The position numbers and the translations under genes are program-made. Source: Micromonospora chokoriensis (GTDB lineage: Bacteria; Actinomycetota; Actinomycetes; Mycobacteriales; Micromonosporaceae). Taken from it: a stretch of DNA of 64,000 nucleotides. Shown one piece after another: positions 25,661-35,500 of this stretch. The stretch covers positions 39,275 through 103,274 of the forward strand of contig NZ_JOAN01000029.1 in NCBI RefSeq assembly GCF_000718555.1, given 5' to 3'. The notes beneath the pieces are model-generated. The model was not told the origin of the DNA, made no database searches, and saw only the letters and a list, made by a program, of their open reading frames with translations. The stretch's first letter is position 1, and each line of letters opens with the position of its first letter.

Positions 25661-25696
25661 CACCCCACCTCTTCTGGACGCTCACGAAAGTATGAA

Positions 25697-25747
25697 GGAC
25701 TTCAGGCTATAGGCAGTCCGAGTCGTGTGTTCGTAGCCTGGACTTCA
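25697..25747. promoter_or_regulatory. Direct repeats and leaderless promoter between AraC and SDR genes
   Basis: GGACTTCA occurs at 25697-25704 and again at 25740-25747, 43 bp apart (about four helical turns), on the same strand, as AraC-type sites often do. TAGCCT at 25734-25739 lies 7 nt before the SDR ATG, a good -10 for a leaderless transcript. The second repeat would then cover the transcription start. Confidence 0.4.
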
Positions 25748-26715
25748 TGACAGCGAAGCCGCGCCTCATCACCCCGTTCAACGCCCGCACCACCGCCGCC
25801 GAGATCCTCGATGGTGTCGACCTAACCGGCCGCCGGGTGATCGTCACCGGGGGTGCCTCCGGCATCGGTGTCGAGACGGTGCGCGCGCTGGCCGGGGCCG
25901 GCGCCGAGGTCACCATCGCGACCCGGAATCCCCGAGCGGCCGACGGGCTCATCGCGGAGTTCGCCACGGATGCAACCCGAGGCGTGGTCCGGTCGTCCGC
26001 CCTCGATCTCGCCGACCTGGCGTCGGTCGACGCCTTCGTCGCGGCCTGGCAGGGCCCGCTCGACGTGCTGGTCGCCAACGCCGGGGTCATGGCGATCCCG
26101 TCCCGCCAGCTGACCGCCGAGGGCTGGGAGCTCCAGCTCGCGACGAACCACCTCGGCCACTTCGCGCTGGCCTGTGGGCTGCACGACAACCTGCGGGCCG
26201 CCAGGTCGGCTCGGATAGTGGTGGTCAGCTCCGGCGCACACCTGGCCGCACCGTTCGACTTCGACGACCCACAGTTCGAGCGGCGCCCGTACGACCCGTG
26301 GTCGGCCTACGGCCAGTCGAAGACCGCGGAGGTCCTGCTCGCGGTCGGCATCACCCGCCGATGGGCGAAGGACGGGATCACCGCGAACGCCCTCAACCCC
26401 GGGTACATCTTCACCAACCTTCAGCGGCACATCGACGACGACACCATGCGGGCGATGGGCGCGATGGACGAGGCGGGCAACCTCATCGAGGCGGACTACT
26501 ACAAGAAGCCCGCCCAGGGCGCGTCGACCACCGTGCTGCTGGCCGGATCGCCCCTGCTCGACGGCGTCAGCGGCCGGTACTTCGACGACAACCAGGAGGC
26601 GGAGGTCGTTCCGGGTGGCCCCGATGCGACCGGCGGGGTCGCCGCCCACGCGCTGGACCCGGCCGCTGCCGACCGGCTCTGGGCGTACGCCGAGAAGGCG
26701 CTTGCCGCACGCTGA
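25747..26715 (+). CDS. Short-chain dehydrogenase/reductase
   Basis: This 322-residue classical SDR has the cofactor motif VIVTGGASGIGVETV, LVANAGVMAIPS, the catalytic serine region VVVSSGAH and the catalytic YGQSK. The arginine-containing ATRNPRA after strand 2 suggests NADP(H). The extended C-terminus and NPGYIFTNLQRHID resemble retinol-dehydrogenase-like SDRs. The gene is divergent from the AraC regulator, which probably controls it. The FUSC transporter gene follows 57 bp later and might share the transcript. The substrate is not predictable. Confidence 0.88.
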   Translation: MTAKPRLITPFNARTTAAEILDGVDLTGRRVIVTGGASGIGVETVRALAGAGAEVTIATRNPRAADGLIAEFATDATRGVVRSSALDLADLASVDAFVAAWQGPLDVLVANAGVMAIPSRQLTAEGWELQLATNHLGHFALACGLHDNLRAARSARIVVVSSGAHLAAPFDFDDPQFERRPYDPWSAYGQSKTAEVLLAVGITRRWAKDGITANALNPGYIFTNLQRHIDDDTMRAMGAMDEAGNLIEADYYKKPAQGASTTVLLAGSPLLDGVSGRYFDDNQEAEVVPGGPDATGGVAAHALDPAAADRLWAYAEKALAAR

Positions 26716-26772
26716 GCGTGGCCGGCCCCGGCTGGCGAGGATTGATCCGGTGGTGGCGGGGTAGGTGCCGCC

Positions 26773-27921
26773 ATGGTCGCTGCCGGTCGGCGCGGAGCGG
26801 ACGGGGGCCCTTCGACCGTCGTCCGGCTCTTCGACCGCGTACTGGCCACGTTGCGCGAACGGATCCGTCGGGTACGGACCATCGGCGGTCTCGCCCTACA
26901 GGCTGGCCTGGCCGCGGCGCTGTCCTGGTTCGTGGCGCACTCGCTGTTGCACGTGTCGCAGCCGGTCTTCGCGCCGATCTCCGCTGTCTCGACTCTCGCC
27001 GCGTCCGTCGGTCAGCGGTTGCGTCGCACCATCGAGCTGATCATCGGTGTCACCGTCGGGGTGTTGATCGGCGACCTGCTGCTCCTGGTCATCGGCACCG
27101 GGTGGTGGCAGCTCGCCCTGATCGTCGTGTTGGCGATCGTCGTCGCGTTGTTCCTCGCGGGCAGCGCGGCGGTGGTGATCCAGGCCGGTGCCACGGCGGT
27201 GCTCATCGCCACGCTCAGCCCGGCCGTCCGTGATCTGGAGATCCCCCGGTTCGTGGACGCGCTCGTCGGGGGAGGGGTGGCACTGCTGGTCACCGCAGTG
27301 CTGCTGCCGCTGAACCCGCTGCGGGTGCTCAACCGGGCCGCGCGGCCGGCATTGGATCTTCTCGTGGCCCAGCTCGATGCCACCGCCGAGGCGCTGACCG
27401 AGCGCGACGCCGCTGCGGCCCGTACCGCCCGGGGTGAGCTGCGGCAGAGCGCGGGCCGGTTGAAGGCGTTCGTCGAGGCGACCCAGGGCGCCCGGGAGGC
27501 GAGCACGCTGTCCCCGGTGTACTGGCATCAGCGGCACGGGCCGGTGGGCCGCTACGCGCAGGCGGCGGAGCCGATCGACCGGGCGATGCGCAACAGCGGC
27601 ACCCTGATCCGGCGGTCGGTGACGCTGATCGAGGACGACGAACCGGTGCCGGAGGCACTGCCGAGGGCGGTGGCCGATCTCGCCGAGGCCGTCCGCCTGC
27701 TCCAGCGCCAGTTCGCCGCCGGCACCGAGCCGGATCGGGCACGGGAGCAGGCGCTGCGGGCGGTCCGGACGGCCGGGGACGCCTACCGGGACGGTGTCGG
27801 CTTCTCTGGTGCCGTCGTGGTGGCGCAGGTCCGCACCACCGTCAGCGACCTTTTGGTGGCCTCCGGACTGCGCCAGGAGGATGCGAATCACCTGGTCCGG
27901 GACGCTTTCGGTGATCTCTGA
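26773..27921 (+). CDS. FUSC / aromatic-acid-exporter-family membrane protein
   Basis: This 382-residue protein has about six hydrophobic segments in residues 38-185 (ALQAGLAAALSWFVAHSLL, FAPISAVSTLAASVGQRLRR, IELIIGVTVGVLIGDLLLLV and others). A long cytoplasmic helical region follows (DLLVAQLDATAEALTERDAA). The pattern of paired helices followed by an amphipathic coiled region is that of the FUSC/ArAE family, which exports aromatic acids or stress compounds. It may be cotranscribed with the SDR gene upstream. The cargo is unknown. Confidence 0.75.
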   Translation: MVAAGRRGADGGPSTVVRLFDRVLATLRERIRRVRTIGGLALQAGLAAALSWFVAHSLLHVSQPVFAPISAVSTLAASVGQRLRRTIELIIGVTVGVLIGDLLLLVIGTGWWQLALIVVLAIVVALFLAGSAAVVIQAGATAVLIATLSPAVRDLEIPRFVDALVGGGVALLVTAVLLPLNPLRVLNRAARPALDLLVAQLDATAEALTERDAAAARTARGELRQSAGRLKAFVEATQGAREASTLSPVYWHQRHGPVGRYAQAAEPIDRAMRNSGTLIRRSVTLIEDDEPVPEALPRAVADLAEAVRLLQRQFAAGTEPDRAREQALRAVRTAGDAYRDGVGFSGAVVVAQVRTTVSDLLVASGLRQEDANHLVRDAFGDL

Positions 27922-28013
27922 GAGCCGGTGAGCGGCGGTGGAAACCAGCGTGGTGGCATCAGCTTGAGCCATGACTGTTGCATCCTGAGCCAAAGTGGTG
28001 CCATGATGGTGCC

Positions 28014-28541
28014 ATGGAACTGAGGTCGTACGTCGAGAACCTGCGCAACGAGTTCGCCGTAGCTGCGGAGGGCGTGGACCCGCAGGCCCGGGTGCTGGCC
28101 GAACGGCTCTTCGCGCAGTTGGAGTCGGCCACCCGTCTCACGCTGCTCGAAGCGCTCTCCGACGCGGCCGACGAGATCACCCGTGAGCTCGCACCGGGTT
28201 CGGTGCACGTGCGGTTGCGTGGGCGCGAGCCCGACTTCGTGGTGACGCCGGCCAGCCCGCCGGTCGAGGTGTCGGTCGAGGCCAGCGGCCCGCCGCCGAC
28301 GCTGTCGACGCCGGTGCCCCCGCCCGAGGGTGACGAGGGCGGCACCTCGCGGATCAATCTCCGGCTCCCCGACCACCTGAAGGCCAGCGTCGAGGAGGCC
28401 GCTGGACGCGCCGGGCTCTCGGTCAACGCCTGGCTGGTGCGCGCCGTCGCCGGTGCCGTCGGGGCGGGCGAGACGGAGCGTCGTCCACCCCGCCCGACGG
28501 AGCTGCGCTCTGGCCAGCACTTCACCGGCTGGGCCCGCTAG
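28014..28541 (+). CDS. Ribbon-helix-helix (HicB-like) DNA-binding protein
   Basis: The protein begins at ATG 28014 (175 residues). Its N-terminal half (RSYVENLRNEFAVAAEGVD) is helical and unknown. The C-terminal part, SRINLRLPDHLKASVEEAA and GLSVNAWLVRAVAGAV, is an Arc/MetJ ribbon-helix-helix like that of HicB antitoxins. No toxin gene accompanies it; instead it leads a DUF4097-DrrAB operon, so it is more likely a repressor of that operon. TTGCAT (27978) and CATGAT (28002), 18 bp apart, form a possible promoter placing the transcript start at the ATG. Confidence 0.72.
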   Translation: MELRSYVENLRNEFAVAAEGVDPQARVLAERLFAQLESATRLTLLEALSDAADEITRELAPGSVHVRLRGREPDFVVTPASPPVEVSVEASGPPPTLSTPVPPPEGDEGGTSRINLRLPDHLKASVEEAAGRAGLSVNAWLVRAVAGAVGAGETERRPPRPTELRSGQHFTGWAR

Positions 28542-28614
28542 CTCTCCGTACCCCTCTCTTCGCCACGCCGCTGACCAGCGGTGACCTTCGCCGACCACCT
28601 TTCGGGAGACCACC

Positions 28615-29457
28615 ATGCCTATTTTCGACACACCAGAGCCGATCTCTGTCCAGCTGGAGCTGCCGGTCGGCGATGCCTGGATCGCCGCGAGCGACCGCAC
28701 CGACACGGTGGTGACCGTGCGGCCCCGCGACCCGTCGAGCAAGGCCGACGTGGGCGCCGCCGAGCAGACCACCGTCGAGTACGCCGCGGGGAAACTGCTG
28801 ATCCGGGTGCCGAAGAGCTGGCGCCGCTATGGGTTCGGTCCCGGTCCGTCGGTCGACGTCCTGATCGAGGTGCCGACCGGGTCGCGGCTGCACGCCGAGT
28901 CGTCCTGGGCGGCGTTCCGCGGCGAGGGCCGGCTCGGAGAGTGCCTGATCAAGACCGGGAGTGGCATCCGGCTCGACGAGACCGGCCCGCTGGACATCGA
29001 CAGCAGTCACGGCGACGTCGCCGTGGAGAAGGTCATGGGTTCCGCCCGGGTGAAGGTCTCGTCCGGCAAGGTGCGCCTCGGCGCGGTCGACGGCACCGTA
29101 GAGATCAAGAATTCGTCCGGCGACTGCTGGATCGGCCGCAGCGGCGGTGCCGCCCGGATCAACACGGCCTACGGCGACATCACCGTGGACGCGTCGACGG
29201 CCTCGGTGACGGCCCGCACCGCCTACGGCAACCTCCGGCTGGGTGAGGTCGTCCGGGGGTCGGTCGACCTGCAGACCTCCTACGGCGCGATCGAGGTAGG
29301 CATCCGTCGCGGGACCGCCGCCTGGCTCGACGTCAGTTCCAAGCACGGCCGCGTGCACAACGCGCTGGAGTCGACCGACAGCCCGGCGCAGACCGACGAG
29401 ACGGCCGAGGTTCGGGCGAACACCGCCTACGGCGACATCACGATCCGCCGCGCCTGA
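28615..29457 (+). CDS. DUF4097 beta-strand-repeat protein
   Basis: This 280-residue protein has no signal peptide. It consists of short repeats of DUF4097 type: IDSSHGDVAVEKVMGSARV, VSSGKVRLGAVDGTVEI, NTAYGDITVDASTASV, RTAYGNLRLGEVVRG and a final NTAYGDITIRRA. Each turn ends in a G-D/N-[IL] strand, as in right-handed beta-helices. GGGAGACCACC precedes the ATG. It sits between the ribbon-helix-helix gene and the DrrA ATPase gene, an arrangement common in actinobacteria. Its role is not known; scaffolding or sensing for the transporter is a guess. Confidence 0.8.
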   Translation: MPIFDTPEPISVQLELPVGDAWIAASDRTDTVVTVRPRDPSSKADVGAAEQTTVEYAAGKLLIRVPKSWRRYGFGPGPSVDVLIEVPTGSRLHAESSWAAFRGEGRLGECLIKTGSGIRLDETGPLDIDSSHGDVAVEKVMGSARVKVSSGKVRLGAVDGTVEIKNSSGDCWIGRSGGAARINTAYGDITVDASTASVTARTAYGNLRLGEVVRGSVDLQTSYGAIEVGIRRGTAAWLDVSSKHGRVHNALESTDSPAQTDETAEVRANTAYGDITIRRA

Positions 29458-29489
29458 CAACCCGCACGACGACCACAAATGAGGAGACC

Positions 29490-30463
<974 letters not shown>

Positions 30464-30467
<4 letters not shown>

Positions 30468-31252
30468 GCACCCTCTCCTTCGCCGTCCGCGACTCGAGCA
30501 CCATGCTGCGGCGTAACCTCCTGCACATGCGGCGGTACCCGTCGATGACCCTCCTGCTCATCGGCGTCCCCGTCATCGTCCTGCTGCTCTTCGTCTACGT
30601 CTTCGGTGGCACGCTCGGCGCCGGCCTCGGGCCGACCGGCGACCGCGCCGACTACGCCAACTACGTCACCCCCGGCATCCTGCTCATCACGGTGGTCAGC
30701 GCGGCGCAGGGCACCGCCATCTCGGTCGCGATGGACATGACCGAGGGCATCATCGCCCGGTTTCGGACGATGGCGATCTTCCGACCGTCGGTGCTCACCG
30801 GCCACGTGCTGGGCAGCCTCATCCAGACCATGCTCAGCCTCGCGGCCGTCACCGCCGTGGCGCTGCTCGTCGGGTTCCGGCCCACCGCCAACCTGGTCGA
30901 GTGGCTCGCTGCGGGCGGCGTCCTGGCCATGATCACCTTTGCGCTCACCTGGCTGTCGGTGGCCCTCGGCCTGGTGAGCGACAGTGTCGAGACGGCGAGC
31001 AACCTCCCTATGCCGCTGATCCTCCTGCCGTTCCTCGGCAGCGGCTTCGTCCCCACCGACTCCATGCCGACCCCGGTGCGGTTGTTCGCCGACTACCAGC
31101 CCTTCACACCCGTCATGGAGACCCTTCGCGGCCTGCTCCTCGGCACCGGGATCGGCGCCAACGGGATCATCGCGGTCGCCTGGTGCGCCGTCATCAGCGT
31201 GGCCTGCTTCCTCTGGGCCAAGGCCCTGTACAACCGCAACCGGGCCGCCTGA
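30464..31252 (+). CDS. DrrB-type ABC-2 permease
   Basis: This 262-residue membrane protein has six hydrophobic segments, including MTLLLIGVPVIVLLLFVYVF, TPGILLITVVSAAQGTAISV and ALTWLSVALGLVS. The ABC-2 signature region LILLPFLGSGFVPTDSMP precedes YQPFTPVMETLRGLLLG. It forms the channel for the preceding ATPase, and their ATGA overlap implies coupled synthesis. It is the last gene of the operon before a 555-bp gap leading to the arabinose genes. Confidence 0.9.
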
Positions 31253-31752
31253 CCCGACTGGCGGGGCAGTCCGCCCGCGCGACGAAGAGCCCGCGGCTCG
31301 GCCCAGACAGGGTCGGGCCGTCGGCTCGTGAGGTGGCCGGCGCACGCTCGCCAAGACGTTGAATGTTATCGATAACACGGCAGTGGCGCCCGGCTGGGCG
31401 GCCCGCGCGTCGCCATTCGGGACGCTCGCCGGTGAGCCCGCGCGGTGCCCGGCGGCTGTTGCGCGATCTGCGCGCAGGGGCGGGGCGGCACGGCGATGTT
31501 ATCGCTGCCATCGCCGCCGAGCGACACGCGGTCGTGATCGGACGGTCGATCCGCGGCGTACGGAGTGCTGGACCTGTCGCGCTGCCTGTGGACGGGTGTC
31601 CGGTCGGCAGTCACTCGGCGCGGCAGCCCGCCTCGCGTCGCCTGCCGGCCATGGCTGACGCCGGAATCGAGCGCTTTGCACCGATCCGCTAGGACCCTCC
31701 CGAGTCGGTCCGCCTGCGGTGTTCCGTTACGGAGCTGTTGCGCCTAGATGTC
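31253..31752. other. Long intergenic region between drrB and the araB promoter
   Basis: No gene is supported in this 500 bp. It contains the perfect palindrome at 31364-31377 (listed separately) and a degenerate copy, TGTTATCGCTGCCA, at 31497-31510. A plus-strand ORF of 109 codons at 31363-31692 is arginine-rich, lacks a ribosome site and has no recognisable domain, so it is not accepted. Confidence 0.5.
31364..31377. promoter_or_regulatory. Perfect 14-bp LacI-type palindrome upstream of the arabinose genes
   Basis: TGTTATCGATAACA is a perfect palindrome and matches the TGTKANCGNTMACA sites of the pentose locus. It lies about 390 bp upstream of the araB promoter site, far enough to serve as an auxiliary operator for looping. 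Confidence 0.6.
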
Positions 31753-31802
31753 TTGACGAGGCTGGATGTGAGCGTTAACACTATCCCCGTTAACGGTGGA
31801 GG
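31753..31802 (+). promoter_or_regulatory. araB promoter, LacI-type operator and ribosome site
   Basis: A -35 box TTGACG (31753-31758) and a -10 box TAACAC (31776-31781) are 17 bp apart. The dyad TGTGAGCGTTAACA (31767-31780) lies between them and overlaps the -10. A second palindrome, CCGTTAACGG, follows at 31787-31796. GGAGG at 31798-31802 is the ribosome site for ATG 31808. Repressor binding here would block polymerase directly. Confidence 0.72.
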
Positions 31803-31807
31803 TGAAC

Positions 31808-33487
31808 ATGAACCGTGTGGATGGAGCTGACGACCGGTACGTCGTCGGTGTCGACTACGGCACCCTGTCCGGGCGAGCTCTGGTGGTCCGTGTCGGCGAT
31901 GGTGCCGAGTTGGGGACCGCGGTGCACGAGTACGGCGATGGCGTGATCAGCACGGCGCTGCCGGGAGGTCGATCGCTACCCCCGGACTGGGCCCTGCAGA
32001 ACCCGCAGGACTACCGCGACGTGCTGCGGTACGCCGTCCCGGCGGCAGTGGCCGCCGCGGGGGTTGACCCGGCGGCGGTGGTCGGCATCGGCATCGACTT
32101 CACCGCCTGCACGGTGCTGCCCACGCTCGCCGACGGCACTCCGTTGTGCGAGACGCCCGAGCTGCGCGACCGACCGCACGCCTGGGTCAAGCTGTGGAAG
32201 CACCACGCCGCGCAGCCGCACGCCGACCGGATCAACGCCCTGGCCCACGAGCGGGCCGAGCCGTGGATCGGCCGGTACGGCGGCAAGATCTCTGCCGAGT
32301 GGCAGTACGCCAAGGGCCTGCAGATCCTGGAGGAGGACCCGGAGGTCTACGACCGGGCCGAGCGCTTCATCGAGGCGGCCGACTGGATCGTCTGGCAGCT
32401 CTGCGGCGCCGAGACCCGCAACGTCTGCACGGCCGGCTACAAGGGCATCCTGCAGGACGGTCACTACCCCTCCGAGGGCTTCCTGGCCGCGCTCAACCCC
32501 GACTTCGGCGACTTCGTGTCCAAGCTGGACGGTCCGTTGCTGCCCCTCGGTGCCCGGGCCGGCGCGCTCACCGCCCAGGCCGCCGCGTGGACCGGTTTGC
32601 CGGAGGGGATCGCGGTGGCCGTCGGCAACGTCGACGCGCACGTCACCGCGGCGTCCGCGCAGGCGGTGGAGCCCGGTCGACTCGTCGCCATCATGGGCAC
32701 CTCGACCTGCCACGTCGTCAACGGCGCGCAGGTCGCCGAGGTGGCCGGCATGTGCGGTGTCGTGGATGGCGGCATCAGCCCCGGTGCGTGGGGTTACGAG
32801 GCCGGGCAGAGCGGCGTCGGTGACATCTTCGGTTGGTTCGTGAAGCACGCCGCGCCGGCCGGCATCGACTCACACGTTCGCCTCACCGAACTGGCCGCGA
32901 GCCAGCCCGTCGGCGGGCACGGCCTGATCGCCCTGGACTGGTGGAACGGCAACCGTTCCCTGCTGGTCAACCACGACCTCAGCGGGATGATCGTTGGAAT
33001 GACCCTGGCCACCCGGCCGCAGGACATCTACCGGGCACTGCTGGAGTCCACCGCGTACGGCACGCGGATGATCATCGAGGCGTTCGTCGACGCCGGAGTC
33101 GCGATCAACGACCTGGTGGTCGCCGGTGGTCTCACCTCCAACGCGCTGCTGATGCAGATCTACGCCGACGTGACCAAGCGACCGCTGAACATCATCGCCT
33201 CGGCGCAGGGGCCGGCGCTGGGCTCGGCGATCCACGCCGCTGTCGCCGCCGGCGAGTTCCCCTCGATCCACGAGGCGTCGCAGGCGATGGGCCGGGTGCA
33301 CGAGGCCGTCTACCGACCGGATCCCGAGCGGGCGCGCGCCTACGACGCCCTGTACGCCGAATACCGGGCGTTGCACGACCACTTCGGGCGTGGCGGCAAC
33401 GACGTCATGCTCCGCCTGCGAGCGATCCGCAACGCGGCGGCCGAGACCGCCGCGACGCACGAGGCCCCGTTGGAGGTTGTCGCATGA
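31808..33487 (+). CDS. araB: L-ribulokinase
   Basis: This 559-residue FGGY-family sugar kinase phosphorylates L-ribulose to L-ribulose 5-phosphate. It shows the N-terminal VVGVDYGTLSGRALVV (phosphate loop), the AraB-type EWQYAKGLQILEEDPEVY, GNVDAHVTAASAQAVEPG, IMGTSTCHVV and the C-terminal VVAGGLTSNALLMQIYADV. The length fits AraB rather than xylulokinase (about 480-500). The ATG at 31808 follows GGAGG by 5 nt; a GTG at 31796 is less likely. It begins the arabinose operon, under a promoter with an embedded LacI-type operator, and overlaps araD by 4 nt. Confidence 0.95.
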   Translation: MNRVDGADDRYVVGVDYGTLSGRALVVRVGDGAELGTAVHEYGDGVISTALPGGRSLPPDWALQNPQDYRDVLRYAVPAAVAAAGVDPAAVVGIGIDFTACTVLPTLADGTPLCETPELRDRPHAWVKLWKHHAAQPHADRINALAHERAEPWIGRYGGKISAEWQYAKGLQILEEDPEVYDRAERFIEAADWIVWQLCGAETRNVCTAGYKGILQDGHYPSEGFLAALNPDFGDFVSKLDGPLLPLGARAGALTAQAAAWTGLPEGIAVAVGNVDAHVTAASAQAVEPGRLVAIMGTSTCHVVNGAQVAEVAGMCGVVDGGISPGAWGYEAGQSGVGDIFGWFVKHAAPAGIDSHVRLTELAASQPVGGHGLIALDWWNGNRSLLVNHDLSGMIVGMTLATRPQDIYRALLESTAYGTRMIIEAFVDAGVAINDLVVAGGLTSNALLMQIYADVTKRPLNIIASAQGPALGSAIHAAVAAGEFPSIHEASQAMGRVHEAVYRPDPERARAYDALYAEYRALHDHFGRGGNDVMLRLRAIRNAAAETAATHEAPLEVVA

Positions 33488-34176
33488 GCGCTGAGTCGCA
33501 CCGACAGATCCGCGAGCTGCGCGAGACCGTAGCCCGCCTGCACGCCGAGCTGACCCGGTACAACCTGGTCGCCTGGACCTCCGGCAACGTCTCCGCGCGG
33601 GTCCCAGGTCAGGACCTCATGGTGATCAAGCCGAGCGGGGTGAGCTACGACGACCTCACCGCGGACACGATGGTGGTGTGTGACCTCGACGGCGTTCTCG
33701 TCGAGGGCGACTTCGCCCCGTCCAGCGACACCGCGGCCCACGCCTACGTCTATCGGGCCATGCCCGAGGTCGGTGGGGTCGTGCACACGCACAGCTCATA
33801 CGCGACCGCCTGGGCCGCGTGTGGGGAGTCCATCCCCTGTCACCTCACCGCGCAGGCCGACGAGTTCGGCGGGGAGATCCCGATCGGCCCGTTCGCCCTG
33901 ATCGGTGGCGACGACATCGGCAAGGGCATCGTCGCCACGCTCTCCGGGCACCGCTCACCCGCGGTGCTTATGCAGAACCACGGTGTCTTCACCATCGGCC
34001 GGGACGCCCGCGCGGCGGTGAAGGCCGCGGTCATGTGTGAGGACGTGGCGCGTACGGCGCACCTGGCCCGCGCGCTCGGGCAGCCGGTGCCGATGGCACA
34101 GGCGGACATCGACGCTCTTTATGACCGTTACCAGAACGTCTACGGTCAACAACCAGTCCCACCGGCGGGTTCCTGA
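33484..34176 (+). CDS. araD: L-ribulose-5-phosphate 4-epimerase
   Basis: This 230-residue class II aldolase-family enzyme converts L-ribulose 5-phosphate to D-xylulose 5-phosphate. Zinc ligands and substrate sites are visible in TSGNVSAR, VIKPSGVSYDDL, VVHTHSSYATAWAA (HTH zinc motif) and VLMQNHGVFTIG. The ATG at 33484 overlaps the araB stop in an ATGA. Together with AraA and AraB it completes the bacterial arabinose pathway. The transporter operon follows after 131 bp. Confidence 0.94.
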   Translation: MSAESHRQIRELRETVARLHAELTRYNLVAWTSGNVSARVPGQDLMVIKPSGVSYDDLTADTMVVCDLDGVLVEGDFAPSSDTAAHAYVYRAMPEVGGVVHTHSSYATAWAACGESIPCHLTAQADEFGGEIPIGPFALIGGDDIGKGIVATLSGHRSPAVLMQNHGVFTIGRDARAAVKAAVMCEDVARTAHLARALGQPVPMAQADIDALYDRYQNVYGQQPVPPAGS

Positions 34177-34307
34177 CCGCTTGCCGGCCATGCCGGAACC
34201 CGTCGGTCTGCACCACCGAAGTAGCAGCACGCACCACCCGCGTATGCCGCTTTCTGCACCTCGGCGGTCTGGCGCGGTTACCCACCACACCGAGCCAAGG
34301 AGATCTG

Positions 34308-35312
34308 ATGAGAAAGATGCGATCGCACTCCGCTTCGTGGCGCGCTGCCGCGGCCCTCGCCAGCGTGTTGCTCGTCGGTAGCGTGGCGGCCTGCGGTAAC
34401 AGCGACACCGGCGGCGGCGGCACCAAGGACGACGGCAAGATCACGATGGGCTTCTCCCAGGTCGGTGCGGAGAGCGGGTGGCGTACCGCGAACACCATCT
34501 CGATCAAGGAGGCCGCCACGGCCGCCGGGATCGAGCTGAAGTTCGACGACGCGCAGCAGAAGCAGGAAAACCAGATCAAGGCGATCCGTAACTACATCCA
34601 GCAGAAGGTCGACGTGATCGCCTTCTCGCCGGTGGTCGAGTCCGGGTGGGACACCGTGCTCAAGGAGGCCAAGGACGCCAAGATCCCGGTCATCCTGACC
34701 GACCGCTCGGTCGACTCGGCCGACAAGTCGCTGTACAAGACCTTCCTCGGCTCGGACTTCGTCAAGGAGGGCCGGCTCGCGGGTGAGTGGCTGGTCGAGC
34801 AGAAGAAGACCGCCTCGGGGCCGGTGAACATCGTCGAGCTGCAGGGCAGCACCGGCGCGGCGCCGGCGAACGACCGTAAGAAGGGCTTCGGTGAGGCGAT
34901 CGCCGCCAACCCGAACCTGAAGGTCATCGCCTCGCAGACGGGCGACTTCACCCGGGCCGGCGGTAAGCAGGTCATGGAGCAGTTCCTCAAGGCCAACAAG
35001 CAGATCGACGTGCTGTTCGCGCACAACGACGACATGGGCCTGGGTGCTCTCGAGGCGATCACCGCGGCTGGCAAGGTGCCGGGCAAGGACATCACCATCA
35101 TCACGATCGACGCCGTCAAGGACGGCATGCAGGCGCTCGCCGACGGGAAGTTCAACTTCATCGCGGAGTGCAGCCCGCTGCTCGGCCCGCAGCTGATGGA
35201 CCTGGCCAAGAAGGTCAAGGCCGGCCAGGAGGTGCCTGCTCGGATCGAGACCGAGGAGACCACCTTCACCCAGGCGCAGGCCAAGGAAGCTCTGCCCAAC
35301 CGTAAGTACTGA
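34308..35312 (+). CDS. ytfQ: Sugar ABC transporter substrate-binding lipoprotein (YtfQ-like)
   Basis: This 334-residue lipoprotein has a lipobox SVAAC with the cysteine at 29 and a glycine-rich linker, followed by a periplasmic-binding-protein type I fold. Extended stretches agree with E. coli YtfQ: GFSQVGAESGWRTANT, DDAQQKQENQIKAIRNYI, ILTDRSVDSADKSLY, NIVELQGSTGAAPANDRKKG and LFAHNDDMGLGALEAI. YtfQ binds galactofuranose and, as furanose, arabinose. Placement between araD and araA makes L-arabinose the likely ligand here. A strong hairpin follows the stop, as in other operons where the binding protein is needed in excess. Confidence 0.92.
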   Translation: MRKMRSHSASWRAAAALASVLLVGSVAACGNSDTGGGGTKDDGKITMGFSQVGAESGWRTANTISIKEAATAAGIELKFDDAQQKQENQIKAIRNYIQQKVDVIAFSPVVESGWDTVLKEAKDAKIPVILTDRSVDSADKSLYKTFLGSDFVKEGRLAGEWLVEQKKTASGPVNIVELQGSTGAAPANDRKKGFGEAIAANPNLKVIASQTGDFTRAGGKQVMEQFLKANKQIDVLFAHNDDMGLGALEAITAAGKVPGKDITIITIDAVKDGMQALADGKFNFIAECSPLLGPQLMDLAKKVKAGQEVPARIETEETTFTQAQAKEALPNRKY

Positions 35313-35319
35313 TCGACGA

Positions 35320-35349
35320 CGGGGTCGCCGCGCTAGCGTGGCGGCCCCG
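35320..35349 (+). terminator. Intercistronic hairpin after the ytfQ-like gene
   Basis: The arms 35320-35333 and 35336-35349 can pair over up to 14 positions, with two G-U wobbles; the tip must open because only TA separates the arms. It starts 8 nt after the stop and lacks a U-tract. It is probably a partial attenuator or an mRNA-end stabiliser that raises binding-protein output relative to the ATPase and permeases. Confidence 0.6.
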
Positions 35350-35500
35350 CCGCGTCGCCTCCATACCCGCAACGGACCGGGCTTGGCCCGCGACCACCCC
35401 CGTAGCACGCCCGCCCGAGCGACCCCCAGGGACGACCGGGCGGGCGCTGCGGGCGCGTAGCGGCCTCTCCGTGTCGACAACCCAGAAGAGGTCTGATGGG

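Noticed and set aside
28014..28541. HicB antitoxin of a toxin-antitoxin pair
   Set aside because: There is no small toxin gene on either side; the operon continues into DUF4097 and transporter genes.
31363..31692. ORF of 109 codons in the gap before araB
   Set aside because: It is arginine-rich with no ribosome site and no domain, and it begins inside the operator palindrome.
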